Below are positions 16,678 to 24,448 of a stretch of DNA of 64,000 nucleotides, in pieces (positions within the stretch are counted from its first letter, which is position 1; each line of letters starts with the position of its first letter). Position numbers and translations under genes: made by a program. Source of the DNA: JAUXEH01 sp965533275 (GTDB lineage Bacteria; Acidobacteriota; Aminicenantia; Aminicenantales; Aminicenantaceae). The stretch spans positions 1 through 64,000 of the forward strand of contig CBESWG010000004.1 in NCBI GenBank assembly GCA_965533275.1, in the 5' to 3' direction. The notes beneath the pieces were generated by a model that worked only from the letters and a program-made list of their open reading frames with translations, did not search any database and was not told the DNA's origin.

Positions 16678-18792
16678 TTATGGCTCGATCTTCTGTATCC
16701 AGATGAAATCGATCCCGATCTCTGCCCGCTCGACTCCCGGAGGGGCACCCAGGTATTCGAGGACCAGGGTGTGGCGACCCTGGGTCAGTTCCCGATCCTG
16801 GAGTGTGAAATTCCGCAGCAGGGTCCGGTGGGGCCGGTGGAGATCCACATGCTCCTTCTTGCTGCGCAGGATCAGGGCCTCGCCATCCAGCCGCACCGCG
16901 AACCGGCCCGATCGGGGTGTCAGTGCCGCTGTGATGTGGATGCGGTAGGTGCCGTTCTCTTCGATGGGCAGGTCAAAGGCCTTGGCCTCTCCTTCTGTGA
17001 GGGGATTCCAGTTTAGGATCGTCCCCCCGGCCCAGAGCCGCCCTTTGAGGAATTCCGTGTTCTTCCTCTCCCGGATCAGGTCCTCAGCGTGGTGGATGAG
17101 GGAGTTCCTGGCCCCCATGCGCGCCGCCGGCTGCCATCCGTCTGGGAGCTCGAGATGCCGCAGGTCTTCGGGCATGATGGCGAGGTGATCATCGGTGATC
17201 CCCGCGCGTGCATAATGGTAGGCGATCCTGGCATAGGACAGGCCGGGTGTTCGTTCGTGACTGAAAAGCTCCATGAAGAAGCGGATGTTGCGGCTGAAGG
17301 GGATGGGATCGAGGATATGCCAGCGGTAGTTTGTCACGAATCCCCTGTTGCCGGGTCCGTCATTTCGCGGCTGTCCGCAGTAGGGGAAGAAAAAGATATC
17401 CGGCGAAGACCAGGAATAGTTGTAGTAGTCTTCCGATCCGGTCCCGAAGATCGAGGGCTGGGCCTCGTCGTCCACGAATACCTTCTCATCCCCCTCTCCC
17501 CACCAGTTGCCGTAGGGAGTGGGGACCTCGTTCGGATTGAGCAGGAAAGAGGTGGTCCCCACGTAGAGGCCCTGTCCGTGGGCGAGCAGGAAAGGGAGGT
17601 CCTGCACGTCCTGGTTGGAGGCGATGAGCTCATGATCGGCGCGCCAGCGGGCCCGGAAGTGCAGGGAGGATCCCTCGTCCCACTCGAAAGGGAGGGGTAG
17701 AGCCTCTCCACGAACGGCGACGCTCTGTTCTCCCCGGTTTTCCAGGAGAATGGTCATGCTGCGGGCAAAGGGCATGATAAAGCGGCAGACCATGGTCCCA
17801 TCCGGGAACACGCTGAACGGCAGAGACCGGTAGGGATTGATCCCCGGCGCGGCTCCGAAGAAGTCTCCCACGGGAGACTGCACTTGACCCCAGGGATGGC
17901 CGTCGCAGCGGATGTGCAGGAGGGTCTGGCGGAGTGCCCTGTCCAGGTCCTGTGCGTCGAGTTTCAGGATCAGTCGTTCCAGGGCCTTCGGCCCCTCCAG
18001 GGTAAGGACTTCCTGGACGGTGCCAGGTCCCAGGACGGCCTCGATCGTCCGGGATTCTTCCTCAGATCTGACCCGGAGGTTTTCGTCGGGATCGGAGAGC
18101 GCCCGCGTCACCTCATCGATCGTTTCGGAGTAGGCGGCCAGGTCCGGCGGTGAGAATGTCTGGACCCGTGTGCCCGGTTCATAGAGCCGGACCTGCACTT
18201 GGTAGAAGTGGATGGTCTCGAGGTCCCCAGTCCATTCCAGGCGCATGCTGCGGCCGAAAGGGATGGGGGCATAGGAGGCATCGCGCTGGTACACGGTTTT
18301 CTCCAGACTTTCCCGGTCGAGTCCCTCGATCTGGGGATAGGAGTCCAGCGTGCGGTGAAAGAAATCGATGGCCGGCCCCTCGAAGACAGGCTCCCGCTCC
18401 CCATCCAGATACAGCCTGATCTCTCCCGAGATGGCGGCGCTCCACAGCCGGACTATGGCGCCGGGGCTCTCCACATCCGCGATCAAGTACTCCCCGATTT
18501 TGTCTTCGCCCGGCTCCCTGAGCACCTGTTCGAAGTTGGGGATAGGCTCTCCCCCGAAGCCGTCCGCGTTGGCAAACCAGTCTGGCCCTCCTGGTACGCG
18601 GCTGCGGTGATCAAAGGATGAATACTGCTTCATACGGAATGGGGGATCCGGGAGGGAAGTCAGGAGATGCAGGTCCGCCATCTCTCGGAAAAGGGTGGCC
18701 GTTGTTATGGCGGAGCTTGGAATTCCCCTGCCTTGGCAGGCAGGGATCGCGAGCAGCACGCTCATACCCAGAATGCTCAGCATTTTTTTCAT
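16678..18792 (-). CDS. GH172 (DUF2961) lipoprotein glycoside hydrolase
   Basis: 704 residues. A lipoprotein signal (MKKMLSILGMSVLLAIPAC) ends in a lipobox-like IPAC at about residue 19. The body matches DUF2961, now GH172, whose characterised members act on fructofuranose and D-arabinofuranose linkages. The hallmark IFGTGSEDYYNYSW (about residue 435) carries one likely catalytic Glu. The C-terminal 130 residues look like a carbohydrate-binding beta-sandwich (FAVRLDGEALIL). The ATG at 18792 was preferred to an upstream GTG because GAGGAG lies five bases before it and the signal peptide begins there. It is followed one base later by the aldehyde oxidoreductase. It probably works at the cell surface or in the periplasm, feeding the sugar island; the natural substrate is unknown. 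Confidence 0.85.
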   Translation of the reverse strand: MKKMLSILGMSVLLAIPACQGRGIPSSAITTATLFREMADLHLLTSLPDPPFRMKQYSSFDHRSRVPGGPDWFANADGFGGEPIPNFEQVLREPGEDKIGEYLIADVESPGAIVRLWSAAISGEIRLYLDGEREPVFEGPAIDFFHRTLDSYPQIEGLDRESLEKTVYQRDASYAPIPFGRSMRLEWTGDLETIHFYQVQVRLYEPGTRVQTFSPPDLAAYSETIDEVTRALSDPDENLRVRSEEESRTIEAVLGPGTVQEVLTLEGPKALERLILKLDAQDLDRALRQTLLHIRCDGHPWGQVQSPVGDFFGAAPGINPYRSLPFSVFPDGTMVCRFIMPFARSMTILLENRGEQSVAVRGEALPLPFEWDEGSSLHFRARWRADHELIASNQDVQDLPFLLAHGQGLYVGTTSFLLNPNEVPTPYGNWWGEGDEKVFVDDEAQPSIFGTGSEDYYNYSWSSPDIFFFPYCGQPRNDGPGNRGFVTNYRWHILDPIPFSRNIRFFMELFSHERTPGLSYARIAYHYARAGITDDHLAIMPEDLRHLELPDGWQPAARMGARNSLIHHAEDLIRERKNTEFLKGRLWAGGTILNWNPLTEGEAKAFDLPIEENGTYRIHITAALTPRSGRFAVRLDGEALILRSKKEHVDLHRPHRTLLRNFTLQDRELTQGRHTLVLEYLGAPPGVERAEIGIDFIWIQKIEP

Positions 18793-18843
18793 AACACTCC
18801 TCACAGGGGCGGACTGTGTCGGCTTGCCCCCGATATGCGAATT

Positions 18844-19407
18844 CTAGCTTTTTACGCGTTCGAGATACTTGTCGTCCCGGGTGTCGATGCGGATGATGTC
18901 GCCTTCTTTGATGAACTGGGGGACATTGAGTGTGAGGCCCGTCTCCAGAGTGGCGGGCTTGTTGCTGGCGCTCTGGGTGGCCCCTTTCAAGTAGGGGGCT
19001 GTCTGTTCCACCTTCAGCTCGATGGTCATGGGCGGATTCACGCCGACCGGCCTGCTCTCGTACATCTCGATCGAGAAAATCACATTGGGGATGAGGTAAT
19101 AGAGTCCGGATCCCAGGACGTCCTCCGATAGCTTCATCTGGTCATAGGTCTCCGTGTTCATGAACACGTGCTCTGTGCCTTCCGGGTAGAGATATTCCAT
19201 CTCCAAGCTTTCCAGGTATACCTGTTCCACCCGCTCCTTGGATCGGAAACGGAAATCGTGCAGTGACTGGTCTGAAAGGCGGCGGAGTTTGGTCTGCATG
19301 AGGGCCTGACCCTTGCCTGGAGTGACGTGGCTGGTCTCGAGCACCTTGTAGAGTTCGCCCTCTATCTTGATGATCATACCTCTGCGTATCTGTGTTGCAT
19401 TGATCAT
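18844..19407 (-). CDS. efp: Translation elongation factor P
   Basis: 187 residues, the standard EF-P length. It has the N-terminal KOW-like domain (MINATQIRRGMIIKIEGELYKV) and the two OB-fold domains. EF-P relieves ribosome stalling at polyproline. The loop tip reads TPGKGQA with Lys32, aligned with the residue (Lys34 in E. coli) that is lysylated by EpmA. The modifying enzyme is not in the window; the lysyl-tRNA synthetase at 45719 is a full-length enzyme. It lies nine bases after the GHMP kinase gene and 51 bases before the GH172 gene, all on the minus strand. The start follows GGAGAGACC. Confidence 0.96.
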   Translation of the reverse strand: MINATQIRRGMIIKIEGELYKVLETSHVTPGKGQALMQTKLRRLSDQSLHDFRFRSKERVEQVYLESLEMEYLYPEGTEHVFMNTETYDQMKLSEDVLGSGLYYLIPNVIFSIEMYESRPVGVNPPMTIELKVEQTAPYLKGATQSASNKPATLETGLTLNVPQFIKEGDIIRIDTRDDKYLERVKS

Positions 19408-19416
19408 GGTCTCTCC

Positions 19417-20493
19417 TTACTCTGAGGTTACTCCCGGGCCGATACGTACGATGAACGGCCGGGTTTCCAGCCGTTCCAGGGCTTCGGCAACCTCTTTGGC
19501 CCGACCCGGCGCGTATGCGAAGATGCACCCGCCCTGTCCGGACCCGTTGATCTTGGCGCCCAGCGCTCCAGCCTCCAGCGAGGTCTCGATCATGCGGTCG
19601 ATCTTGGGAATGGAGATCTGGAGCAGGTCCCGGACCACATCCTGCTGCCGATTCAGGAGCTCACCGAAGCGCTCATGGTCGAAGGTGTCAGCCTGGAACA
19701 ACCGCTCACCCTCCGCTGTCACATCCCGGGTTTGGAGGGTCCCCGCCACCAACCGCCTCTCCACGGGCGGAAGGGCTTCGATCAGCTCTCTCTCGGGCGG
19801 CCCAACGCTGCTCTTGAGAGAAAAGCCGGGGAGTTCCGACCGGACCATCCCCACTCCCTTCAGCACATGAGATTTGATGAATCCCAGCGTACCGGTCGTA
19901 TCCTTGCGGATCAGGGAATCGGCCAGGACGAATTCACCCAGGGGATTCTCATACCGATGGACCTCCAATGGTTCCCGGAAATGGAGCGAGATGATCCCCC
20001 CGAAGGCCGAGGCATAGTGATCCATCTTGCCCCCCGGCTCTGAGAACTCGGCCACCTCAGACTGAAAGGCGAGTTCCGCGATACTCCCCGGATCCGAGAA
20101 CCGTTCGTCCCCTGCGGCCTCCAGCAGGAACCGAATCCAGGCCACAACCAGCGCGGACGAACTGGCCGTCCCCGAGTTGATGGGGATTGTCCCCCTGATC
20201 TCACATTCCCAGCCGGTGGGGAAGGCGAGTGCCTGGCGCTGCAGGATGTTGGCCGCGCTCTTCAAGTAGTCGCGTTCCTGGTGATAGTCCAGTGTTTCCC
20301 CCAGCGGGAATTCCTCCCTCTCGCCCATGTCGGGAAGGTTTAATCGGACCGCCATCTCGGGGATCGGTTTCCCGGAGATGGAGATCCTCAGATTGATGGC
20401 GCCGGCCAGGATGGGGAGCCCGAAATAGTCCTGATGTTCCCCCAAAAGGCACAGCCTCCCCGGAGCCGAGGTTTGGATGCTTTCTATTCCCAT
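19417..20493 (-). CDS. GHMP-family sugar kinase, galactokinase-like
   Basis: 358 residues with the three GHMP motifs in divergent form: GRLCLLGEHQDYFGLPILAG (motif 1; galactokinase has GRxNLIGEHTDYNxG), IPINSGTASSSALV (motif 2, the ATP loop; usually PxGxGLSSSAA) and INGSGQGGCIFAY (motif 3). The GEHQDY sequence favours a sugar-1-kinase such as a galactokinase or arabino-/mannokinase relative, but substrate cannot be set from sequence. It is first in a minus-strand run with efp, GH172, AOR and the aldolase, so a 6-deoxysugar or arabinose substrate is also possible. A strong promoter (20502-20529) ends eight bases before the ATG. Confidence 0.75.
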   Translation of the reverse strand: MGIESIQTSAPGRLCLLGEHQDYFGLPILAGAINLRISISGKPIPEMAVRLNLPDMGEREEFPLGETLDYHQERDYLKSAANILQRQALAFPTGWECEIRGTIPINSGTASSSALVVAWIRFLLEAAGDERFSDPGSIAELAFQSEVAEFSEPGGKMDHYASAFGGIISLHFREPLEVHRYENPLGEFVLADSLIRKDTTGTLGFIKSHVLKGVGMVRSELPGFSLKSSVGPPERELIEALPPVERRLVAGTLQTRDVTAEGERLFQADTFDHERFGELLNRQQDVVRDLLQISIPKIDRMIETSLEAGALGAKINGSGQGGCIFAYAPGRAKEVAEALERLETRPFIVRIGPGVTSE

Positions 20494-20501
20494 AGCTTCC
20501 T

Positions 20502-20529
20502 ATTATCCAGAGTACTCGAATCCTGTCAA
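20502..20529 (-). promoter_or_regulatory. Promoter of the GHMP kinase-efp operon, near-leaderless
   Basis: On the minus strand TTGACA (20529-20524), a 16-base spacer and GATAAT (20507-20502). The ATG at 20493 starts eight bases after the -10, so the predicted transcript leader is about 0-3 bases. An AGGAAG lies between but would not be transcribed if initiation is at the usual distance. Confidence 0.65.
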
Positions 20530-20544
20530 CCGCCGTGCGGTTGA
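20526..20544. promoter_or_regulatory. Perfect 8-base dyad covering two divergent -35 regions, candidate operator
   Basis: TCAACCGC, three bases, then GCGGTTGA: a perfect inverted repeat. The left arm holds most of the -35 box of the minus-strand kinase promoter and the right arm the start of the plus-strand TTGAAT. A repressor bound here would shut both divergent genes. It may equally be a by-product of two mirrored -35 boxes. Confidence 0.45.
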
Positions 20545-20569
20545 ATTGTCGAGGAGAATAGTATCTAAT
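20541..20569 (+). promoter_or_regulatory. Promoter of the metallo-beta-lactamase-fold gene
   Basis: TTGAAT (20541-20546), a 17-base spacer and TCTAAT (20564-20569). The start codon at 20589 is 20 bases downstream, with GGAGG at 20581-20585 as the ribosome binding site. Confidence 0.5.
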
Positions 20570-20588
20570 AGTCCCCGATCGGAGGACC

Positions 20589-21365
20589 ATGAGCGAACTG
20601 TATTTCCTGGGTACGGGCGGGGCTGCCGCCACCGAAGAGAGAGATAACACGGCCCTTCTCCTCAAGCATGGGCCAGACCTGGTCCTGGTGGACTGTCCAG
20701 GCAGTGTGACCCGAAAGATCAAGACGCTGGGGCTATCTCCCCGTTCAGTTTGTGCTATTCAGGTCACCCATGTCCATCCCGATCACATCTACGGCCTGCC
20801 CAGTTTCGTTCATAGTCTGATGCTCGCCGACCTCCGGATCCGCCTGTTTGGTTCTGAGGGATCCGTCCGCTTCTGCCGGGAACTGCTGGAGCTCTATGGG
20901 CTTCAGGATGAATCGATCCGCTGCCGGATCGAATTTCGGGCCGTGGGCTCAGGCGAGTTGTTCGAGCCCCTCCCCGGAGTCGAATGCCGGGCATTCCATG
21001 TCCCGCACAAGGAATCCTCGCTCGCGTTTGCCTGGCGTTTTCAGGAGACTGGAAAAATCCTATTCTATTCCGGAGATACACCCCTCTTTGCGCCTCTGTT
21101 CGAAGAGGCCGCAGGAGTGGATACACTGATCCACGACTGCAGCGTGCCATCGCGCTATTTCCAGGAATACCCTTTCCTGCCGAGCATGCATACCAACGCG
21201 CTTGACCTGGGCAGGCTGGCTCAGGATGCAGGGGTGAAACGCCTGATCCCATGCCATTTTTTCGGCGAGCTCGACTATGAAATCGAAGAGATCCATCAGG
21301 AGATCCGGGAGAACTATCGGGGAGACATCGTCATCCCCAAGGATCTCATGCGGATCGAAATATGA
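20589..21365 (+). CDS. MBL-fold metallohydrolase, RNase Z-like
   Basis: 258 residues with the metallo-beta-lactamase fold. Zinc ligands are in THVHPDHIYG (HxHxDH), the later SGDTPLF Asp, and CHFF near the C-terminus. The N-terminus LYFLGTGGAA and the segment HDCSVPSRYF then HTNALDLGRLA are typical of the RNase Z/ElaC-like and phosphodiesterase branch of the family. The long flexible arm of true RNase Z is not obvious, so tRNA 3' processing is not assured. It is likely cytoplasmic. The ATG follows GGAGGACC; a lipoprotein amidohydrolase gene follows 31 bases later. Confidence 0.75.
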   Translation: MSELYFLGTGGAAATEERDNTALLLKHGPDLVLVDCPGSVTRKIKTLGLSPRSVCAIQVTHVHPDHIYGLPSFVHSLMLADLRIRLFGSEGSVRFCRELLELYGLQDESIRCRIEFRAVGSGELFEPLPGVECRAFHVPHKESSLAFAWRFQETGKILFYSGDTPLFAPLFEEAAGVDTLIHDCSVPSRYFQEYPFLPSMHTNALDLGRLAQDAGVKRLIPCHFFGELDYEIEEIHQEIRENYRGDIVIPKDLMRIEI

Positions 21366-21396
21366 TATGTGTCGAATTGGTTATGGAGGCTTCCAA

Positions 21397-23097
21397 ATGA
21401 AGGGGATGCTGCTTCTCGCCTTGCTGGGTTGCGGTCTGCTGTTTGGGGCCTGTCAGTCGTCGTCTGTGCGGGATGCTGCTGATCTCATCCTCCTGAACGG
21501 AGCCGTGTACACAGTTGATCCGGCCCTTCCCTGGGCCGAGGCAGTGGCCGTCAAGGAGGGCCGCATCCTTGACGTGGGATCATCCGAGGAGATCCGGGCC
21601 CTGGCCGGGGGAGAGACAGAGGTCGTCGATCTCGCGGGAACCCTGCTGCTGCCCGGATTTATCGATGCACACACGCATTTTCTGAATGGAGGCTTCTCCC
21701 TTGCCGACATCCAGCTGCGGGATGCCGACAGCCGGGAGGAATTTATTGCGAGGATCCGTGCCTATGTGGAAGACCCGGCTGCACACGGGGAATGGGTCGT
21801 CAACGGTGACTGGGACCACACTCTGTTCGATCCCCCTCAACTGCCCTCCAGGGACTGGATCGATGAATTCACGCCTGATACACCCGTTTGTGTGAACCGC
21901 CTGGACGGGCACATGGTCTTTGCCAACAGCCGAGCGCTCGAACTGGCCGGCATCACTATGGATACACCCACTCCCAAGGGTGGAGAGATCGTGAAGGATC
22001 CACGCACCGGAGAACCCATGGGCATTTTCAAGGACGAGGCCATGGGCCTGATCACAAAACACATCCCCGAACCCAGTCTCGATGAGAAGAAGAACGCGGC
22101 CCGCGCAGCATTGGCGCACGCCGCCTCTTTTGGCATCACCTCCGTGCACGAAATGGCCTACCTTGATAATTTTCGTGTCTATCGGGAGCTCCTCAGGGAA
22201 GGACTCCTGACAGCGAGGCTCTGTGTGTACATCCCGATCGCAGAGATCGATGGAGAAGCGGCCCTGGAGCTTGATGTGTCCCCGGACAGGGACTGGCTGA
22301 AGATCGGAGGGCTCAAGGGATTTGTCGACGGTTCGCTGGGTTCCTTCACCGCCCTGTTCCTGGAGCCCTACACCGATGATCCCCGAAAGAGCGGGATCCA
22401 GGTGGCCGACATGTATCCCGAGGGGATCATGGAAAACCGGATCCGGGCAGCCGACCGGCAGGGACTCCAGGTCGCCATCCATGCCATCGGGGACAGCGCC
22501 AACCGGATCATCCTGGACATCTTCGAAAAAGTCGTCAGGGAGAATGGAGAGCGGGACCGGCGCTGGCGGATCGAACATGCCCAGCATCTTCATCCCGACG
22601 ATATCGCCCGCTTCGGCCGGTGGGGGATCCTGGCCTCGGTCCAACCCTATCATGCCATCGATGATGGCCGCTGGGCCGAGACGAAGATCGGCCCTCGGCG
22701 CGCCCGCACGACCTACGCCTTCCGGTCTCTCCTCGAGGGCGGAGCCAGCCTGGTCTGTGGCTCGGATTGGACCGTCGCTCCCCTCGATCCTCTGTCGGGG
22801 ATCTATGCCGCTGTCACCCGCCGCACGCTGGACGGAGAGCATCCCCAGGGCTGGTTCCCCCAGGAAAAGATCGCTCTGGAAGAGGCGATCAAGGGGTACA
22901 CACTAAACGGTGCCGGTGCAGAGTTTGCGGAAGACCACAAGGGAACCATCTCTCCGGGCAAACTAGCCGACCTGGTCGTGCTCGACCGGAATCTGTTCGA
23001 GATCCCGGCGGAGGAGATCAACCAGGTAAGGGTAAAGATGACGATCTCCGGCGGGCGTATCGTGTACCGGAGTGAAAGGGGAACGGGAACGCAATGA
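21397..23097 (+). CDS. Amidohydrolase lipoprotein, YtcJ-like (amidohydrolase family 3)
   Basis: 566 residues. A lipoprotein signal (MKGMLLLALLGCGLLFGAC) with the lipobox FGAC puts it on a membrane. The amidohydrolase domain follows: DAHTHF (HxH metal site), IHAIGDSANR and IEHAQH (metal/catalytic His residues), and CGSDWTVAPLDP (catalytic Asp). The segments WVVNGDWDHTLF and LDGHMVFANSRAL are hallmarks of the YtcJ group. Family members hydrolyse amide or imide bonds; the substrate is unknown. The ATG at 21397 has GGAGG seven bases upstream; an upstream in-frame ATG lies inside the preceding gene. The gene end overlaps the start of the exchanger by four bases (ATGA). Confidence 0.85.
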   Translation: MKGMLLLALLGCGLLFGACQSSSVRDAADLILLNGAVYTVDPALPWAEAVAVKEGRILDVGSSEEIRALAGGETEVVDLAGTLLLPGFIDAHTHFLNGGFSLADIQLRDADSREEFIARIRAYVEDPAAHGEWVVNGDWDHTLFDPPQLPSRDWIDEFTPDTPVCVNRLDGHMVFANSRALELAGITMDTPTPKGGEIVKDPRTGEPMGIFKDEAMGLITKHIPEPSLDEKKNAARAALAHAASFGITSVHEMAYLDNFRVYRELLREGLLTARLCVYIPIAEIDGEAALELDVSPDRDWLKIGGLKGFVDGSLGSFTALFLEPYTDDPRKSGIQVADMYPEGIMENRIRAADRQGLQVAIHAIGDSANRIILDIFEKVVRENGERDRRWRIEHAQHLHPDDIARFGRWGILASVQPYHAIDDGRWAETKIGPRRARTTYAFRSLLEGGASLVCGSDWTVAPLDPLSGIYAAVTRRTLDGEHPQGWFPQEKIALEEAIKGYTLNGAGAEFAEDHKGTISPGKLADLVVLDRNLFEIPAEEINQVRVKMTISGGRIVYRSERGTGTQ

Positions 23098-24077
23098 TCT
23101 ATCTGAGTGGGGCGGCCTTCCTGGTGGCCTTCATCATCCTGTTCAAGTGTGCGGATCTGTTCGTGGATGGGGCCTCCCGCATCGCCACGGTCCTCAACAT
23201 CCCCAAACTCGTGATCGGGATCGTGCTCGTGGGCCTGGCCACTACCGCACCGGAGTTTGCCGTCTCTGTCATCGCCGCTGTCCGGGGGCTGCCCGAGATC
23301 GCCCTTGGCAACGCCATCGGTTCTGTCATTGTCGACGATGGGGTTGCACTGGCCTTGGCCGCCATCCTGACCCCTACGGTGATCTTCATCAACTGCCAGA
23401 TGCTGAGGGTCATCGGTGCGTTCCTGTTGAGCATCGACTTCCTCGCCTTTTTCCTGGCCAGGGATGGCGTGCTCACTCGCTGGGAAGGGCTCATCCTGCT
23501 CTCCCTGTTGGGTGTGTATTTTGTGCTGATCTTCAAGGTCCGCAGCTTCCGCATTCCCGGCGTATCCGACGGAGAGAATGCGATCGAGTCCTCGGGCCCG
23601 AGGCTGTCCCAGGCAGTGCGCAGGGAACTCAAAGCACCGGTGATCAAGGTCCTGATCGGACTGGCGGGAGTCGTACTCACGGCAGAGATCATCGTGTGGT
23701 CTGCCGAATTTATGGCCAGCTATTTCGCCATCCCCGAGATCATCATCGGGTCCACCATCGTGGCCGTCGGAACTTCCCTCCCTGAGGTCAGCACCTGCAT
23801 CACGGCTGCCCTGCGCCAGGAGGGAGAGCTGGCCGTGGGCAACATCCTGGGAGCAGATGTGCTCAATATCCTGTGGATCATTGGAGTGGCATCTCTGACG
23901 AATCCCATCATCGTGGACCGGGCGATCATCAACTTCAAATTCCCCTACATGATCCTCATGGTCCTCGTGATGCTGGTGTTGATGCGGATCGGCTGCCGCC
24001 TCAACCGCTACAAGGGCTTTATCTTGCTGGGGTTTTATCTTCTCTATCTCTTCCTCACCTTCCACCTCTTCCTATAG
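23094..24077 (+). CDS. Sodium/calcium exchanger (CaCA family) protein
   Basis: 327 residues, about ten membrane helices in two inverted halves. The two alpha repeats are visible: GLATTAPEFAVSVIAA with ALGNAIGSVIVDD in the first half and AVGTSLPEVSTCITAA with AVGNILGADVLNI in the second. The acidic Glu of each repeat, which binds Ca2+, is kept (APEF, LPEV). In the first repeat the usual GSNIFN is GSVIVDD, a variant that breaks the symmetry of the two repeats, so ion specificity is uncertain. It is translationally coupled to the amidohydrolase. The stop codon is the first part of a long inverted repeat. Confidence 0.85.
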   Translation: MIYLSGAAFLVAFIILFKCADLFVDGASRIATVLNIPKLVIGIVLVGLATTAPEFAVSVIAAVRGLPEIALGNAIGSVIVDDGVALALAAILTPTVIFINCQMLRVIGAFLLSIDFLAFFLARDGVLTRWEGLILLSLLGVYFVLIFKVRSFRIPGVSDGENAIESSGPRLSQAVRRELKAPVIKVLIGLAGVVLTAEIIVWSAEFMASYFAIPEIIIGSTIVAVGTSLPEVSTCITAALRQEGELAVGNILGADVLNILWIIGVASLTNPIIVDRAIINFKFPYMILMVLVMLVLMRIGCRLNRYKGFILLGFYLLYLFLTFHLFL

Positions 24078-24208
24078 CTGGAGGCGGTTGCGGGGCAATC
24101 TCACCACATCGGCATCGTTGTGGCCCCATCGCTGTAGACTTACTACAGCTCAAGAGCCACTTCCTCGCCGCTACAGCAATCTTGCCCCGCAACCGCCTCC
24201 AGCGATAG
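24072..24208. repeat. Long inverted repeat with nested stem-loop
   Basis: A perfect 22-base inverted repeat: arms 24077-24098 (begins GCTGGAGGCGG) and 24182-24203 (ends CCGCCTCCAGC). With one mismatch it extends to 27 bases per arm (24072-24098 and 24182-24208). Inside the 83-base loop, GTGGC (24120) pairs with GCCAC (24156) and GCTGTAG (24131-24137) pairs with CTACAGC (24143-24149); a second CTACAGC at 24171 could compete. The left arm contains the exchanger's stop codon. There is no T-run after the right arm, so it is not a classical terminator. A MITE-like or REP-like element, or a folded 3' UTR, would fit. I see no clear target-site duplication. Confidence 0.85.
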
Positions 24209-24372
24209 CAGCATAATATTGGAACCATAGGGCTATATCTTTGGTTGTCCAGCTGCATGAAATGCTAAAAGAGGAACGACTTCTGAGGCATAGATTTTGG
24301 GGGATTCAGAGGCCGAAATTGCGGCGCTGATTCAGGTTTTTTTCGCGTTTTTTTGTGTCCCGCAAAAACTTT

Positions 24373-24400
24373 TTGACATAGTTAAGCAATTTGATATGAT
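24373..24400 (+). promoter_or_regulatory. Strong sigma70 promoter of the ald-like/nuoEFG/nfn operon
   Basis: TTGACA (24373-24378), a 16-base spacer and TATGAT (24395-24400): a consensus -35 and a five-of-six -10. It follows AT- and T-rich DNA (24335-24372), which may act as an UP-like region. The predicted start lies near 24407, giving a leader of about 40 bases. The stretch 24209-24372 between the inverted repeat and this promoter shows no gene. Confidence 0.75.
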
Positions 24401-24415
24401 GACTCCTTATCCAGG

Positions 24416-24437
24416 AGGCCCGGATAATTTTGGGCCT
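24416..24437 (+). promoter_or_regulatory. Leader hairpin ahead of the ribosome binding site
   Basis: AGGCCC (24416-24421) and GGGCCT (24432-24437) form a six-base stem with a ten-base loop in the predicted 5' leader. The ribosome binding site GGGAGGA begins directly after it (24438), four bases before ATG at 24449. It could stabilise the mRNA or tune translation of the first gene. Confidence 0.4.
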
Positions 24438-24448
24438 GGGAGGACACC

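Noticed and set aside
22803..24065. Long open frame on the minus strand opposite the amidohydrolase and exchanger genes
   Set aside because: It is rich in His, Asp and Gln with no family motif and lies exactly antisense to a well-supported exchanger; a shadow of codon bias.
24077..24203. Inverted repeat as an integron attC site
   Set aside because: The arms are perfect and lack the RYYYAAC/GTTRRRY core sites and the unpaired bulges of attC; no integrase or cassette array is present.
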